Source of the DNA: Sipunculus nudus
Lineage: Eukaryota > Annelida > Sipuncula > Golfingiida > Sipunculidae
Length of the DNA stretch: 64,000 nucleotides
Direction: 5' to 3'
Assembly (NCBI GenBank): GCA_026874595.1
Contig: CM049320.1
Location: 8,435,464 to 8,499,463 of the forward strand
Below the pieces are notes generated by a model that saw only the letters and a list, made by a program, of their open reading frames with translations, was not told where the DNA came from and did not search any database. Positions 21,700 to 34,420 of the stretch are shown here, piece by piece (the first letter of the stretch is position 1; each line of letters starts with the position of its first letter). The position numbers and the translations under genes were made by a program.

Positions 21700-24600
21700 T
21701 CCCAAGGGATTAATGTTTGAATTCTTTAGGGCAGGGCTTTACATGTAAATCTTTTCATTTGAACCTCGATGAAGAGCTTGTGGTACCGCAATGTATGTCT
21801 TTATAGGCTTTGTTTATGTATAAATAATACGCATATATATACGCATTTAATATTTCATCCAATAACAATGTGCAGCTTTATTTTATGGATATGATACTAA
21901 CTAATTCGCAAAATTATGATATATACAAGTCATAACAACTAAAATATTTCAAGTGACATTTCTGGCAGTTTTAGAGGAGAGTAATAATCGGCTCACACTT
22001 GGGACAAGGGGGTTCTGACTGTTTGAGTAATTGCAAAATCGTAAGTTTTAATGCCATTCCGCCATCCGAAAGGCTTATCTTTCATCTAAACCACCTGAAT
22101 AGTAACCCTCCTGTTAGGAACACTGTGTCCACTGTGTAGTCCGTGACTTATCTACGTTCTAACATCATTGATTAGTTTAGACCACTCGCATCAGCAGTTT
22201 CGGCTCAACGATAATTCGCTTAACACCAACCAGACAGTATAATCCCGATGTGCTGATTGATCAGGCCAGTAACGTAGTGGCCTTAGTTCACACGGTTCAT
22301 TCCTGGAAGATCAAAGGTTCCCAAATGCTGATCATATTTCACCAGGCTCTATTAAGAATTAACGTTTATGGGAGACTTAACACATTTACGATGATGTGTC
22401 ATGTTTAAAATCTTTTCCCAGTAATTTAACATTAACCCAGTTGTTTAAACATAACAAATTCATGGATTTATTATGACATGAATGGACCGTCCTTATTATT
22501 AAGACGTCCCTTTATACATAAATTATAAAAAGGTATTTTCCATGTAATTATGAAATGGAGTCACAATTGTCTTTATTATTTATCATGTAGTAATTACGTA
22601 GAAAGTAACGTCTGAGAGGTAGATGGAAGTAAACATATGAAATCTCGATTGAGCCTCAGATATCAGCTCCAATATCTGAACAATAGAATATGATTGTGGA
22701 TGGTTGCTACTAAAAATCAGGAGGCTTAACATTAGTAACTAATTGTCACTCTAATTATGTCATCTTCATCCTCATTAAATAAGCAGTGAAACCGACGGAG
22801 CCGGAACCTATCCTTAAAAATAAAAGAAATATATCAAAGTGAAAACTTTCTTCTGAGTTCTATAGAATTGTTATTTCTATACCACGTTTACTCTCTTGGT
22901 CTGAAGCATGAAACCAGAAGTTAGATCATTGATAAGAGACTCACCATGATCCAAAGTGTATTACAAATGTCATATATCATGGTTTATCATGACATCAAGT
23001 ACATGAATTTGAAATATAATTGAAATTATCATAATTTTATATATGCAACTGGACCCTAAAAGTCGGTAATAATTGTGTAGGCGTGTAATATATGTCGTCA
23101 AACATTATCCATGTGCGGGTACTGCGTTTACGTTTCGAAAAGCAATATTCAACTAAATTTAATTCTGTGTCGTATATGATAACGAGTATATTTCGCATAA
23201 GCGTCCAGCTGCTTTATATAAATTCATATGACAAGATTATTGCCCAGTGCAGGGATGTATATGACAGTGTCTGACTCTGCACTGATATTATTTATTTAGA
23301 AATCTCCCAAGAAATTTCCTCAGTCAAATGTTTACAATAGGAGCATCAACAGTTCATATCCCCACAGATGTGACCCGAATCAGATCATGTGCAGATGCTT
23401 TCACCAAAAGGCAACGTTTTAGGAGAATCTTGACGATCATGAAAATCATATATATTCCACCATGCTCTTCATATGATCAAAATAGAAAAAAGACATTCTA
23501 TATTGATTATCATGCATTTTATTAGAAACCTTTATAAGCTATGATGGGTGACTAAAATGCAATATATGTTATAACATTAAAATTGAAAATGTAATACAAA
23601 TCTGACAGTATATATTAATTTCAGTGGAACTGTTAGCTGATTATAGGATCTATAACTGAAAAAGGGAGAGAAAACACTTAAACGGTTTACATGACATCAT
23701 GGTTAGCTAATTCGTTTAGTTTCTCAGCTTATGTTTGTGTATAATACGCGTTTAGTATAAATATTCTACTTAGTATCTATTACATATTCTTGTATATTCA
23801 GAGTTGGTAACTTATTGCAAGGTTGGTTTCCTAGACTTAATTCAGGTTGGTTCATATAATGTGGCCAATCGTGAGTCGATCATCTGCGTGCTATAAAGGT
23901 TCCTGTTTTTGTTTCAAATTGCTTTAACAAAGAAAAATATATGACAGTTGTCGAGGTAATTGTTAGAAGTCAAATTGATGACAGGTTATTCAGGAAGTAT
24001 ATAGAGATTTTGTTGCCACGGCAATGGTAATTTTGAATATAAAATACTTAACATTATGGTTTAACTATAAATCATAGTGGCTTAATAAAAAGGAATTATG
24101 ACTCTGTCATATTTTATCTGGTTTTAAGTGTTAAGATCGCGGATAAATAGATCTCGGAGTTTGTGCTACATAAAGTGACAGAGCAAGAAAGTCTACTTTT
24201 ACTGCCGGTACATATTTTATGGATGTATTTAACAATGATGAGAGATGTAATCAGTCGTTCTTCTGTCCCAGGTTTACATTTTACTTATTTGTCGTCAAAG
24301 ATGTGAAAATACTACGCGTTGATCAGGTTACCGAAAAGAAATGTAAAGAGGAAGTAATTATAAAGATATTTACGTTAAAGAAAATGTTCTGAGTAAAAAA
24401 CCAAAGTAATCCATAGACTCGCCTTAAGCCTGTGGTCTTAAGATAGTTGTTTTGTTTCAACATTAATTATTTTGGAAATTCGCCAGCATATTTTCAGAGT
24501 TAATGTCACAGTAAAAATTACCCCGAAGAAATTTGGAAAATTTGTAAAAGTTTACTTTAAGTAACATGATGCCCCGCATAGGAATGGTGTTTGCCGAGTT

Positions 24601-26150
24601 ACTTTGCAGGCACTTAACAAACGCATCACCCTGAGGTCTCCTTGACAATTCTCAGAGCGGCCCCTGTGTGTGCAGAGCCAGATACAGAGCCCGAGTTGTC
24701 TCCAATGCCTGATAAAAATCAACTCCTGGGAGATTTTGCAATTTCCTGTCCAATATCACCACACGGGAACAGAAAATCAGCCCCCGAATTTTTTCTAATG
24801 CCGCCGACGTGAACTACTGAACATTTATGACTTGGTTCTGACTGATATATTCTGACTCAATATTTTGTTATGAAGTAATGATATTTTATCAATATTTGGT
24901 ACACTTTAAATATAGAAACTGGTTTATTTTCCTCTTAAAAAAACTTCAGTGAAGGTACAACGGAACAAATCAAATCCGAATGCGTCTGAAATTAGTGATT
25001 AATTGAAAAAATACACATTTGGAAATGTGGGGAAAATTTGTGAACAGGGACAAAGGCATCTTTTTTCAGATTAATGTTATATAAGGAGGCACCGTAGACT
25101 ATACAACCAATCCAATGACCACCGAAGCATTTTTGGTTGCATCGCTTATTAAAGTGAGTTAATTTCTACAAGAAGATGTGATACAATTCATGGAACCTGA
25201 AACTGACGGATATCGAAAAAGAAAATCTTACTTATATTATATTGAACGATTGCGAAAGCTGAATACAACAAGATGAGAGTTGCTCAGGAATAGACTGAAC
25301 CATTGACCACTAAATATTTTTTTTAATAATACCTTTGTGGGTTTTTAGCTTGCATGCGCTACTGGTTTGTCTAAATGGAAATCATACCAGACCTAAACCC
25401 AAGGTAGAAGACGTGAAAAACGATGTTTATGCACGGCAGTAAAAGAGATAGACCTGCCAAACTAATGGGATCACGCATTGTCGTGTTTAAGATTTACTAT
25501 CCTCAAAGTAAATGAAATATAGGTGGACCTAGCCGATGCAACAGTTTACAATAAAGGCACCGCCATTTCGGCTGTCTGACAATACAGTCTCCGACGAGCG
25601 TCAGAGTGCTTTTATATCTAAGGATACCCGATGAGGATGCAAATATTTTCTTCATGACCTACAGCTACGCTCTCACTTAAAATAAACCACACCAATCGTT
25701 AGATATATTTAAATACTTTCTAATAATACCTTACATGTGCCAGAAAATTTAAACTGAGACTCTCTATCAGAAGGAACAATGATCACAGTTTCACAGTGTT
25801 CACAATGTAGTCACACGCATAACAAATATGTCTCAAAGAAATTCTTTGCAAAAATGGATGTACTCAACAACATTCTAATTTTCTGCGAAAAGGATTTACC
25901 TACCAATTTAGTCACAATGTGACAAATTATAAAGGTTCCGTACTCTTCATGCGCCTAGGTTGTTGAAAAAATGTGATATACGTTTTAGCCTGTAATGTCT
26001 GAAAAATAGCTTTATAATAAATATGTTTCTAACTTCAATACATGGATCTTTTTTCTTAATAAAATTTTCCATATTTTTCTTACAGTTTTGGGCACAAAAA
26101 TATTGTACAATTATTCAGATTGTGAGAAAAACAGTATGCATATTTACGAT
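21700..26150. other. Long AT-rich unique sequence
   Basis: No convincing gene, RNA or repeat was recognised, apart from a weak SINE-like unit at 22255-22340. Short open frames (for example 23092-23274, 23328-23525 and 24463-24648 minus) lack motifs, consistent splice sites or context. A more GC-balanced patch at about 24640-24810 may be conserved non-coding DNA, but this is untested. Confidence 0.4.
22255..22340 (+). repeat. Weak tRNA-like SINE remnant
   Basis: AGTAACGTAGTGG resembles an A box. About 35 nt later AAAGGTTCCCAAATGC resembles a decayed B box. The segment is flanked by short TGCTGATTGATCA and TGCTGATCATAT words that could be a target duplication. Confidence 0.25.
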
Positions 26151-26159
26151 TATAACAAG

Positions 26160-26545
26160 TGACCTATGAGTCATGACGCCAAACCGACTGACATGTAGAC
26201 AATATGTCCTTGCACAGGCAACTAATTGAGATAATATAAGTGACATCATCGTTCATGCATATTAGCTTAAGTTCATCAAGACCCACGGGCACACCAAATC
26301 GGAAGACAAGCCAACCAGCATTTCCTGAGGAATCTGGCACTTTGTGTGTATTTTGCGTTATTTCTGGGGTGCTAAACATACCCTAAAGCTCCGAGAATAT
26401 AAGTTATGATTTGTGATGTAGTTTGATATCCATTTTTCAATAATTCTTGGGGGCTGACTTTAAGTCCCATAGCTCAGAGAATATTTGTGCCCTGTTAACG
26501 GAAAGACGGCCGGACCGAAGACGGACAAAGAGTGATTGCTATATA
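26160..26545. repeat. Dispersed repeat ending in a CGGAC-rich tail
   Basis: The right end reads CGGAAAGACGGCCGGACCG, then AAGACGGACAAAGAG, then TGATTGCTATATA. That is the kind of tail seen on many mollusc dispersed repeats (recalled). The left limit is uncertain. No coding frame of note was found. Confidence 0.4.
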
Positions 26546-26640
26546 ATTACTTTTATTATTATTATTATCATTTATTATTATTATTATTAATTTTATTATA
26601 AACTTTAATGTTATTTTTATTATTATTGTTATCAAATGTA
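26546..26640. repeat. Imperfect (TTA)n microsatellite
   Basis: TTATTATTATTATTA runs with interruptions, directly after the repeat tail ending near 26545. It could be that element's 3' tail. Confidence 0.85.
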
Positions 26641-28715
26641 TCATTATAAAGGACTAGGTCACGTAAATTGTTGGTGTTGATAACTGAACTGATCACGTGA
26701 CTGGTTGGAGGTGATCGTCTCTGAAGTGGAGGTGCTTGGTAATGTAAACCTGATATTTTACGGTTGTTTTTTACTCTGTTAAAGAAAATATCGCGTGATA
26801 ATTATCAAAATAACTCATCCCCTGCTCTGTGCGTGCTGATAGCTAAAGAAGAAGGATTATAGGTGTCAAATATGCCGTGACTATCCAGCAATAATATTAT
26901 TATGTATCCCGTTTAATGTTTTTTCCTATATTTCCTTGGATAACCTATTTATTAATTACAAGTTATTTTATTATAAAAGTTGTAGATTTGATATCAAATA
27001 TTGGCCCCCCCCCCCTCTTTTCAGCCTAAACAATCGGGACTGAGAATAACAAATCCTTAATACCGTTAGCAGCGCCGGATTTCTCATCACGCTGTTTGTT
27101 TCTGCATGCGAGTGTGTTGTTTACGAACTGAAGGCATTCGCGGCACACTTGGTAACCTGGACTCTTTAAACCCTTTTTTTTCTATAATTTACTATCCATG
27201 ATTGCCACAGATAAAGCTTTTTGTCAGAGTTACTTGAATTACGACTTGTTCATAGAGGTGCCAGAGTTATTGCTTGTTCGCCCATTGCTTTGGGTTACAC
27301 AGTCATGATCCCCGCAGTGATGTGACGATGTCGTACTAATATCAGCCTTATGTCGTCTGTTGGGTCCTAGATTTCACCTCTGTAACAAATATGGGAATCT
27401 TTGAGAATGTTAAAAAATATATACGCGGTCTTTTCTCACTTCTCGAGTGCTACCCGATTTTACTTGATTATTCCCCATGCTGTTCACGATCTTGATAATG
27501 GTGTTAACTTGTATATTTATTGTTACCTTAATTTGGTTTTATTTTGTATAATCCTTACGCTACCAAATTTTTTATTCTTGTTCAGGTCTGGTACAAAAAG
27601 TGTGAATTCAGAAAACATCTATGAATGCTGCTACGTGATAAGTCAAGAAATTAATCAGAGAGAAGTCACTCGCAGGAAATCATAGCGATGGTCCTGGCTT
27701 GTTATCCGCTTGTGTCTTTATCAGTAATACAATTCTACGCATACATCTCTTACGAACACTGTTTACTAAATATCGTATCTTACAGCATTGCAAGTCATTG
27801 ACTACTGGCGACACATTATGGAGGGACTATTTTTTTTCCCGGCGTCGTTGATGCCGACACTTCCCCTCTGCAATTGACCCACGGGCCAATGAGGCTTTTC
27901 CTAATCTGTTTGATGGGCACCTAGTTTAGTTCAGAACAAATAGACGATTGTGGCTCAAGTATTTGGACAACACTGTTTCATCCTGGAGCGAGTTGTGAAA
28001 GAGGATCGGGTACACAAGATCCGGGCTTAGAGGGGGTATAGTAGTATGCCCTCCGACCCCTACCATACCCCCTTGAATCGTAAACCTTTTTTTATTAACA
28101 GACCTGTGAATTATGCCATAACAAATATTCTGGCAAAGATCGTCTATCGAGATTATCCATCATTTGCCATGCCCTCTCATCCTTACTACTACTTAACTCA
28201 TTAAACTTTCGAAATTCTTGAAATGCACTATTATCAAACTTATGCAGTGGGCACCTGGTTTCAAGCTAACTGGGTATCTAACTTGTCGGTAACTCCCGCC
28301 GTTGCAAGCTTAACAGGCCTACTTGTTTTAATTAAATTATATTTTATCTAATCATTCTAATATTTCACAAGATAATGATTTAGTATCGCTGACAGTAAAT
28401 GTTATATTTTATGGTTTGATTTATGTTATTTTAACATTGTTGATAAGAACTTTTGTATTCATGGTGACTTGGTAAGACTGTGTCTGACCATCCGCAAGGC
28501 CCCTAATTACGTTAAAGCAAATATAGTATAATACAATACAAGTGATTAAAAAATCCACGCCGTTACCTTCATTCTAACCACATTCACCTGATGATCGGGT
28601 CGCATCCCGTGAAACAGACTGTTGTGAATTAACAGTGTTGTTTTTCTTCAGAGTTATACCGCTCTGGCCTAGTCTGTAGGCCATAGAGCACTTTACTTCG
28701 GAGGGTAACACTACC

Positions 28716-28717
<2 letters not shown>
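26641..28717. other. AT-rich sequence, nothing recognised
   Basis: A C10-12 run lies near 27004. An open frame at 27401-27685 (94 codons; internal ATG near 27408) has a hydrophobic middle (IYCYLNLVLFCIILTLPNFL) that could be a membrane segment. It shows no family resemblance and no gene context. Confidence 0.35.

Positions 28718-28774
<57 letters not shown>
28718..28774. repeat. (TA)n microsatellite
   Basis: About 28 perfect TA units. Confidence 0.95.
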
Positions 28775-28776
<2 letters not shown>

Positions 28777-29509
28777 CCGTTAAGCGGAAACCTGCAGGGA
28801 TGAGCTAACATATGCCCATTCCTTTATGTGTTTAGATAGATACATTTAACATGTTTCATAAGTCATAAGGCCTGGTGCATTTTTTTAAACTGTAAAGAGA
28901 TGGTGTGATTAAAGCATCTCGCACAACGCCTAGCTTGCACATTCGATTTATTCTCTTAGCCTATTCAGGTCATATTTGATAGACGGTGACCTATATTTCA
29001 AATTTAATTTTGGGGGAGAGTTTTCACCATCATAGCTCGTCAGTTTGATGCCGATAGGTCGAAAAATTGCTTCCACAACCTATAGATTACCAAAATCCTA
29101 CTCTCAAAAATGTGAATGCGATTTCATATAACCCGACGCTAAAATAGGGGTACTCAGAAATCGGTACGTCCACAGAGTCATACTATACGACAATCGCTTA
29201 TTGCCTATAAGTAACGGCCATTGTCTGCAACTCTCGTTGTAATTTGATTCCGGGATTCGAGAGCTTCAATATCTATTCCAAATCAGATAAATCACTTATG
29301 TGATATTTTGGTATATCTTGAATCGTCACCAAATAGCAATCTTTATTCGTCATGTCACAAAAAAAGGGTTCCTAAACTCCAGTGAATTTATCTGAATTAC
29401 CGAGTATAAATAAAATCTCAGTGTTGAATGATATGTAGAAAATCAAAATTAACCCTGATAACTCGAAAATGCATTTTAAGCAGTCCAAGCCTCCGCCACT
29501 AATTCAGCC
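28775..29509. other. AT-rich spacer
   Basis: Nothing recognised. Confidence 0.4.
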
Positions 29510-29745
29510 TATATTCCCAGGTTCACTCGTGCATAAGTGACAGAACATTTGTGAATATTCCCTGATAACCCTCCTCAATCCGGATCATCTTGCGGATCAA
29601 CACCGAAATCTTATCGATATTCTTGGCATAGTCCCGTAATGACACGAAATTTTCATGATATTCATTCATAATTGCGTGGGCTATGGTATGTAAAAACACA
29701 CACAGACACACACACGAACGGGGATGAACGCATACCCTCCTGGAA
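29510..29745. repeat. Dispersed repeat, family A, copy 2
   Basis: Matches the right part of 7190-7590 (CTCGTGCATAAGTGACAG, TTTCATGATATTCATTCA, AATTGCGTGGGCTATG, CACACACACG, GGGATGAACGCATACCCTCC). The minus-strand 62-codon frame is a by-product of the repeat. Confidence 0.65.
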
Positions 29746-31467
29746 TGAGAATGGAATAACTATAATCGTAGTAAAAATGAGGCTGAACCCTCTGATATAT
29801 TAGTGCGTCAGTCATACAGAGAAACGGTCCGTTCATGCTATCAACGAATCACTCATCCAAGGGACACAATCTGCCCTAACTAGACACGGATGACAACCGG
29901 AACACATGATTCCACGAAGATTAACTTTTTTCCCAAGCGCAGATATTTATCACAAATATCACGTACTCTTGCTCACAGCAAACTGGTCTACTATTCGACC
30001 AATATCGGGCCCCGATTTGTTCCCTGTGGCATGATGAAAGTCAATGTATCTTAATGACAGTCATGAATATCAGTCTGTTAGAGAAGTGTTCCATCTGATG
30101 GATTCCGTTGACACTATTTTTTTTCAAATAAGTGGGTCACACTCCTTACGAGTGTTTGTACGCAGTACTTTCCTGATTTTTAATAGTGGAATCTTCATTT
30201 TCACTTACATTTGTATTACTCTTCTTCATTAAGATTTGGGCTTTAATTCACCACTTCGCGAGAGATGCATTTTCAAGGAAGACAGGAGGGCTGTGGGTTC
30301 TCAGCCCGCTTACACAAAAAAGTAGGGGACAAAAACGTATATGCTATGCTATTGTTGCTTTAAACATTAATATTTTACCGTTCCCTCAATCGCCTATGCA
30401 AATTTTACTCCTAATTACAGGATTATTTTCTAAAATGTATAGGGACTGGAAAAGTTATTGTTTTACATATATGTTGGCTTCTAGTACCCATTTACTTCAG
30501 GGGGGTTGATTGGCTGGTAATGGGACTTGGGCCTACAACCTTACAGATATACTGTGTTTATAAACCACTGCCCCAATAATTTCACCAAAACGCTCAACAA
30601 ACGTTGATTTCAATTAGTATTAACCAATCAACTGCACAAGTACTCCCAGTTCAGATGTGGTCCTACAGGTGTAATCAAGAGTTTAAAACTTAAAGGAGCG
30701 TCCGCCGAGCCTGAGCTAGGGACAAAGTCGGCCCAGTGCCAATGGGTCACCCGAGGCGAACAGGGACGATTTGGTCAAATTTAGCAGACTTTCAAATTTC
30801 CATGGAAGCCCTGGAGACTAATAATTGCAAGATAATGGCCGACTTTGGACGGCGATGGGGTGAAACAGAGAGTGGTGTCTAGTCCTGGATCAACCATGAA
30901 TTTTAATTTTGTCTGAGCAGCCCACGGTGACCAATGCCAATGTTAGTGGTCATTACATAACATCAAATATAAATGTTTGCGTCACAACTCAGGTGCCAAA
31001 TTAGGATCTGATGGTAGATATATTTGTTTTTGCTTGTTTTCTATTTTGACTAGCGAAAAATCTTTTGGTTTTACTTTATATTCATCTGGAATGGCGCGAG
31101 GTTAATTATACGTTAAAAATGGTCTATATAACCACAGTAACATCTACTTGAAAGTGACACTTGCGATATCTTTCATGCCCGGTTACACTATCAGACGGCT
31201 CGAACCCAGAGTGAGGCTTGTGCCATCCATATACACAAAGGTTGTATGTTTTGAAAAAAAAAAAAACATTGATCGGATAGACGCATTAGGCCAAAATCCC
31301 TCGTTCAACGGAATCTTCTTAATTTTCTTTGATTGGGTGTAATCGCCTTCAAATTAAATGCTAGCCTAAGTCAGTCCGTACATTTGCAAAGTTTTATTTT
31401 GTGAAGGATTATGAAAAATGGCGTAAGCACACGCTTCCACTCGCGTCACTGTTTATCTTAACTTTCG

Positions 31468-31468
<1 letters not shown>
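29746..31468. other. Mostly unique sequence, a GC-balanced patch near 30.7-30.96 kb
   Basis: No gene was recognised. The 107-codon frame at 30186-30509 begins at GTG and has no motif. At about 30695-30960 the sequence becomes GC-balanced and complex (GAGCGTCCGCCGAGCCTGAGC, then GTCGGCCCAGTGCCAATGGG), which could be an exon remnant or non-coding conserved DNA. Confidence 0.35.

Positions 31469-31527
<59 letters not shown>
31469..31527. repeat. (TA)n microsatellite
   Basis: About 29 perfect TA units. It supplies the Tyr-Ile runs of the surrounding open frame, which is therefore spurious. Confidence 0.95.
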
Positions 31528-31528
<1 letters not shown>

Positions 31529-32089
31529 CTATGACTACAGCGCTTCGGGGCTTTGGGTTCGTAGTCACCTCCGTTGTATGATCAAAACACTAGGTAGTCC
31601 CCGAAAGTCAGACTTGATTGTGAGTGAAACACGGCCAGAAGTGAGACACAGCCTTTCCATCAAGTCTACAGAGCTCACCCAGGTAGGAGGCTGACAGTAA
31701 AAATTATCATTCCGGTATCCGGATGGAACGCTGCATTTGACTCCACCCACAAAATGTAATTTTGATGGGCTCGATAGGGCAGTGAAAATCTAAAGATGTC
31801 GATTGAATATAGCAGATCCCCATCTCAATCCAGAAAGTTTTGAATTCTTCTGATAACAAGTATGCAGAGCGTAAGTCATGATAGATAAATTCACAACCTT
31901 TCAAATACAGCAAATTCAAAACATTAAAATGTTGATGTGGCTATAACACGGTTACATAATTGCATGCAAAAAATAAGACGGCATTCAAAGATTGACCAGT
32001 ATAAGATTGCGCGAGTGTTTGTGTGTATGAGAGAGAGGTATATATAATATAAACCTAATTATTATATGTGGAATGTACAAATAGTTATT
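31528..32089. other. Spacer, nothing recognised
   Basis: No coding, RNA or repeat feature was recognised. Confidence 0.35.
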
Positions 32090-32300
32090 ATAATTAATCG
32101 TGGCACTCTTGATGGCTCAGATGGTGGTGTTCCGTAGTGTGTAGAGGTCGCGGAAACCACCGTCTTTGGACGGGCAACTGCAACCTACTCTCATAGTCAC
32201 GCCGGGATCCAACCCCGGTCGCACGCGTTTTACCCCTCGACTGTCCATGCCCCAGAAAGAGACCGAGAGAGGGCACGCTATCCTCCATTCACCGTATGCT
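32090..32300 (-). repeat. tRNA-derived SINE, family B, copy 1
   Basis: Read on the minus strand: an A-box-like TCGAGGGGTAAAACGCGTGC (plus 32221-32240), then the B box CCGGGGTTGGATCCCGG (plus 32202-32219). The body follows with GTTGCAGTTGCCCGTCCAAA, GGTGGTTTCC and CACCATCTGAGCCATC. The 3' end is AGAGTGCCACGATTAATT. The same plan and the same 3' end (AGAGTGCCTCGATTA) occur at 44150-44345. The central GGTTTCCTCC-type block recalls the Meta-SINE group known from bivalves, but this is from memory. It is a retroposon, not a functional tRNA. Confidence 0.7.
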
Positions 32301-32599
32301 CAAGCACCTATAAGATAATTAGTATTTAGCTATAAATACGTGAGAGGGAAAGAATGGGCTTTTCAATGTGTTCTAAAATAATTCATTGAAACAGCCAGTG
32401 CCGCTCTCACAAATGACAGAGAAGTCGTCCAACAGGACCAGAACAGCAGTCTATAATTAATTTAGAGAGATAAAGACAGAAAATCAATGGCTTCTGGAGG
32501 GTTAAGATATTGTCGCCATAATAACGTACAAATTTAGCTCACGAGACAAAATTAGGATTAAGTCTGTCATTTCCAAACTCCTAGAAAACAAAAACATTG

Positions 32600-33090
32600 C
32601 TTAATAATTCAGTAAAGATTTAAACTTTGTATGTAAGCGTTTATTCTACAGGAATTATACATTAAATGAAAATATTTTCTTTTAATACCGCCGCTTTACA
32701 GGGCATGTAACAAAACCGCTGTTTCTCTAAAGAGCTTGCTGAATGTCCAATAACTGCCCAAAATATTCCCATTGGTCCTAAAAGCACAATTATTGGAGCC
32801 CGTCTTATGAGCAGTTTCCTTTAAAAGATAATTGGGTTAATAAGAGCAAAAATAGAACGCTCGGTTGGTTTTCTGTCGTTCACTTATGTCATTTTTTACT
32901 TATTAACTAGAGAGTCGCCGATCGATGCAGGTCACGTGATATCCTTTTTCTCACACAAATAGCGTAGCAAATCACGTCAAATGAGGCTAACCTTCAACTG
33001 AAGTGAGATAACGCGTCGGAAGTGCATTGGCATTCAAATTATGACCTCTCATGGGCGTCCTAATCAAATTAAATACTAAAAATGCTTCAG
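32600..33090. promoter_or_regulatory. Candidate conserved non-coding or enhancer-like DNA
   Basis: A complex, non-repetitive stretch with no coding frame. It is dense in words resembling transcription factor sites: CCATTGG, homeodomain-like GGGTTAATAAG and CTAATCAAATTAAATAC, the E-box GGTCACGTGATATC, and a GATA-like AAAAGATAATTGGG. It is assigned on appearance only. Without a second species this could be ordinary spacer. Confidence 0.2.
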
Positions 33091-33372
33091 TAACCGGTCT
33101 AGGGAACAACCGGACGTCATGCGATTTGGCAATTATTGCTTAATCGAACCTTGGAATGTACTGAGGTATTCTTTTGAGTATATTTTTTATTTAACAAAGG
33201 AAATTATTTTATTGACCAATTAACGTGCCAATATCACATTTTTTACATTTAAAAGGGGTGTAATCAGCCACAATTGCCAGAAACAAATTGTAAAACTGTA
33301 CTCATATAAATCAGTTTTAACGACTGATTTGTACATAATTAATCTGTCCAGGTATTGTAACACATTTTTAAA

Positions 33373-33455
33373 GAAATGTACAACATGAAATGTACAAGAC
33401 ATTTAATGAAATGTACAACATGAAATGTACAAGACATTTAATGAAATGTACAACA
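33373..33455. repeat. 35-bp tandem repeat
   Basis: GAAATGTACAACATGAAATG followed by TACAAGACATTTAAT starts at 33373, 33408 and 33443. The first two copies are identical and the third partial. Each unit contains two GAAATGTACAA half-units. Confidence 0.9.
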
Positions 33456-33760
33456 CCTTCATGACGATTTATCTCGTTAAAGCGCATATGTAACTAAATG
33501 TTAGCGGATTGTCTATCCAAGAAGAAGCTCTTTTATATTCAAACTCTAGCGATAGCTCCGCTAATGTCCGGTTTATTATGGTGTCAATATGGTGTATTTC
33601 ATAAACCTAATCCTCTATCCATAAGTACCATTAACGGTATGTGAGCCTCCATGATGCTGGAATAGATAAAACAGCACTCCTTTTGCCCTAAGACTTGCAA
33701 CTGAGGGGTCTCGTTCGCGCATTATGTGGTTCAATCTTTATAGCTAAATACTCATCCCCT

Positions 33761-33764
<4 letters not shown>

Positions 33765-33797
<33 letters not shown>
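33765..33797. repeat. (TC)n microsatellite
   Basis: About 16 TC units, at the left edge of the degenerate minisatellite. Confidence 0.95.
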
Positions 33798-33798
<1 letters not shown>

Positions 33799-34420
33799 AC
33801 TCATTGCACATATACGCGTTATGATGACGCACATGTACTTAGGTTCTGTTGATACACACTTGCTGACCTGTTGATGAAGAACACATATACATACATAAAG
33901 ATGATGTACGGACAAATATACTCGTGTTGATGATGTACACGTACACACGGGATGATGGCTCAAACGCGCTCGTGTAAATTACGTACATGTTCACACGATT
34001 AAATGCATATGCGTGCATGTTAATTACCTAGACGCATAAACGTGCTAATAGCGAACATGAACAAACCAAGTCTTAAACACGGGATTTTTGTCAAGCTAAT
34101 TTATTATAAACTGTTACATAAGACGGAAGGGGGGGGGGGGGAGAACTATAACAATAAGAATTAATACAGTGTAACCGCATATACCTGTGCTGATGAGTTA
34201 CAGACATACACGTGTTGAATACCTACATATACACGTACTGATGACAAACACGCGTATCCATATAGATGTCGACCACGCACACACCTGCTGATGACGAACA
34301 ATATAACATTTTTATGACAAAAGCTTATTCACGTGTTGAAGGTAAACTGAATACGCACACAGATGTATATGAAGTACAGCAATACACGTGCTGATCACGC
34401 ACATATTGTCTGATACATGG
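33798..34420. repeat. Degenerate minisatellite of CACGTGYTGATGA words
   Basis: Loosely related units of about 28-34 bp recur: CTCGTGTTGATGATGTACAC, CACGTGTTGAATACCTACAT, CACGTACTGATGACAAACAC, CACCTGCTGATGACGAACAA and CACGTGCTGATCACGCACAT. The array is interrupted by ordinary AT-rich sequence and a G-rich run near 34130. It is old and strongly diverged. Confidence 0.6.

Noticed and set aside
31401..31694. 97-codon frame with Tyr-Ile repeats
   Set aside because: The centre is a (TA)n microsatellite; the same artefact occurs at 28.7, 35.7 and 48.9 kb.
32202..32240. Possible tRNA gene on the minus strand
   Set aside because: The A and B boxes are too close and the cloverleaf cannot be completed; it is part of a SINE with a long non-tRNA body.
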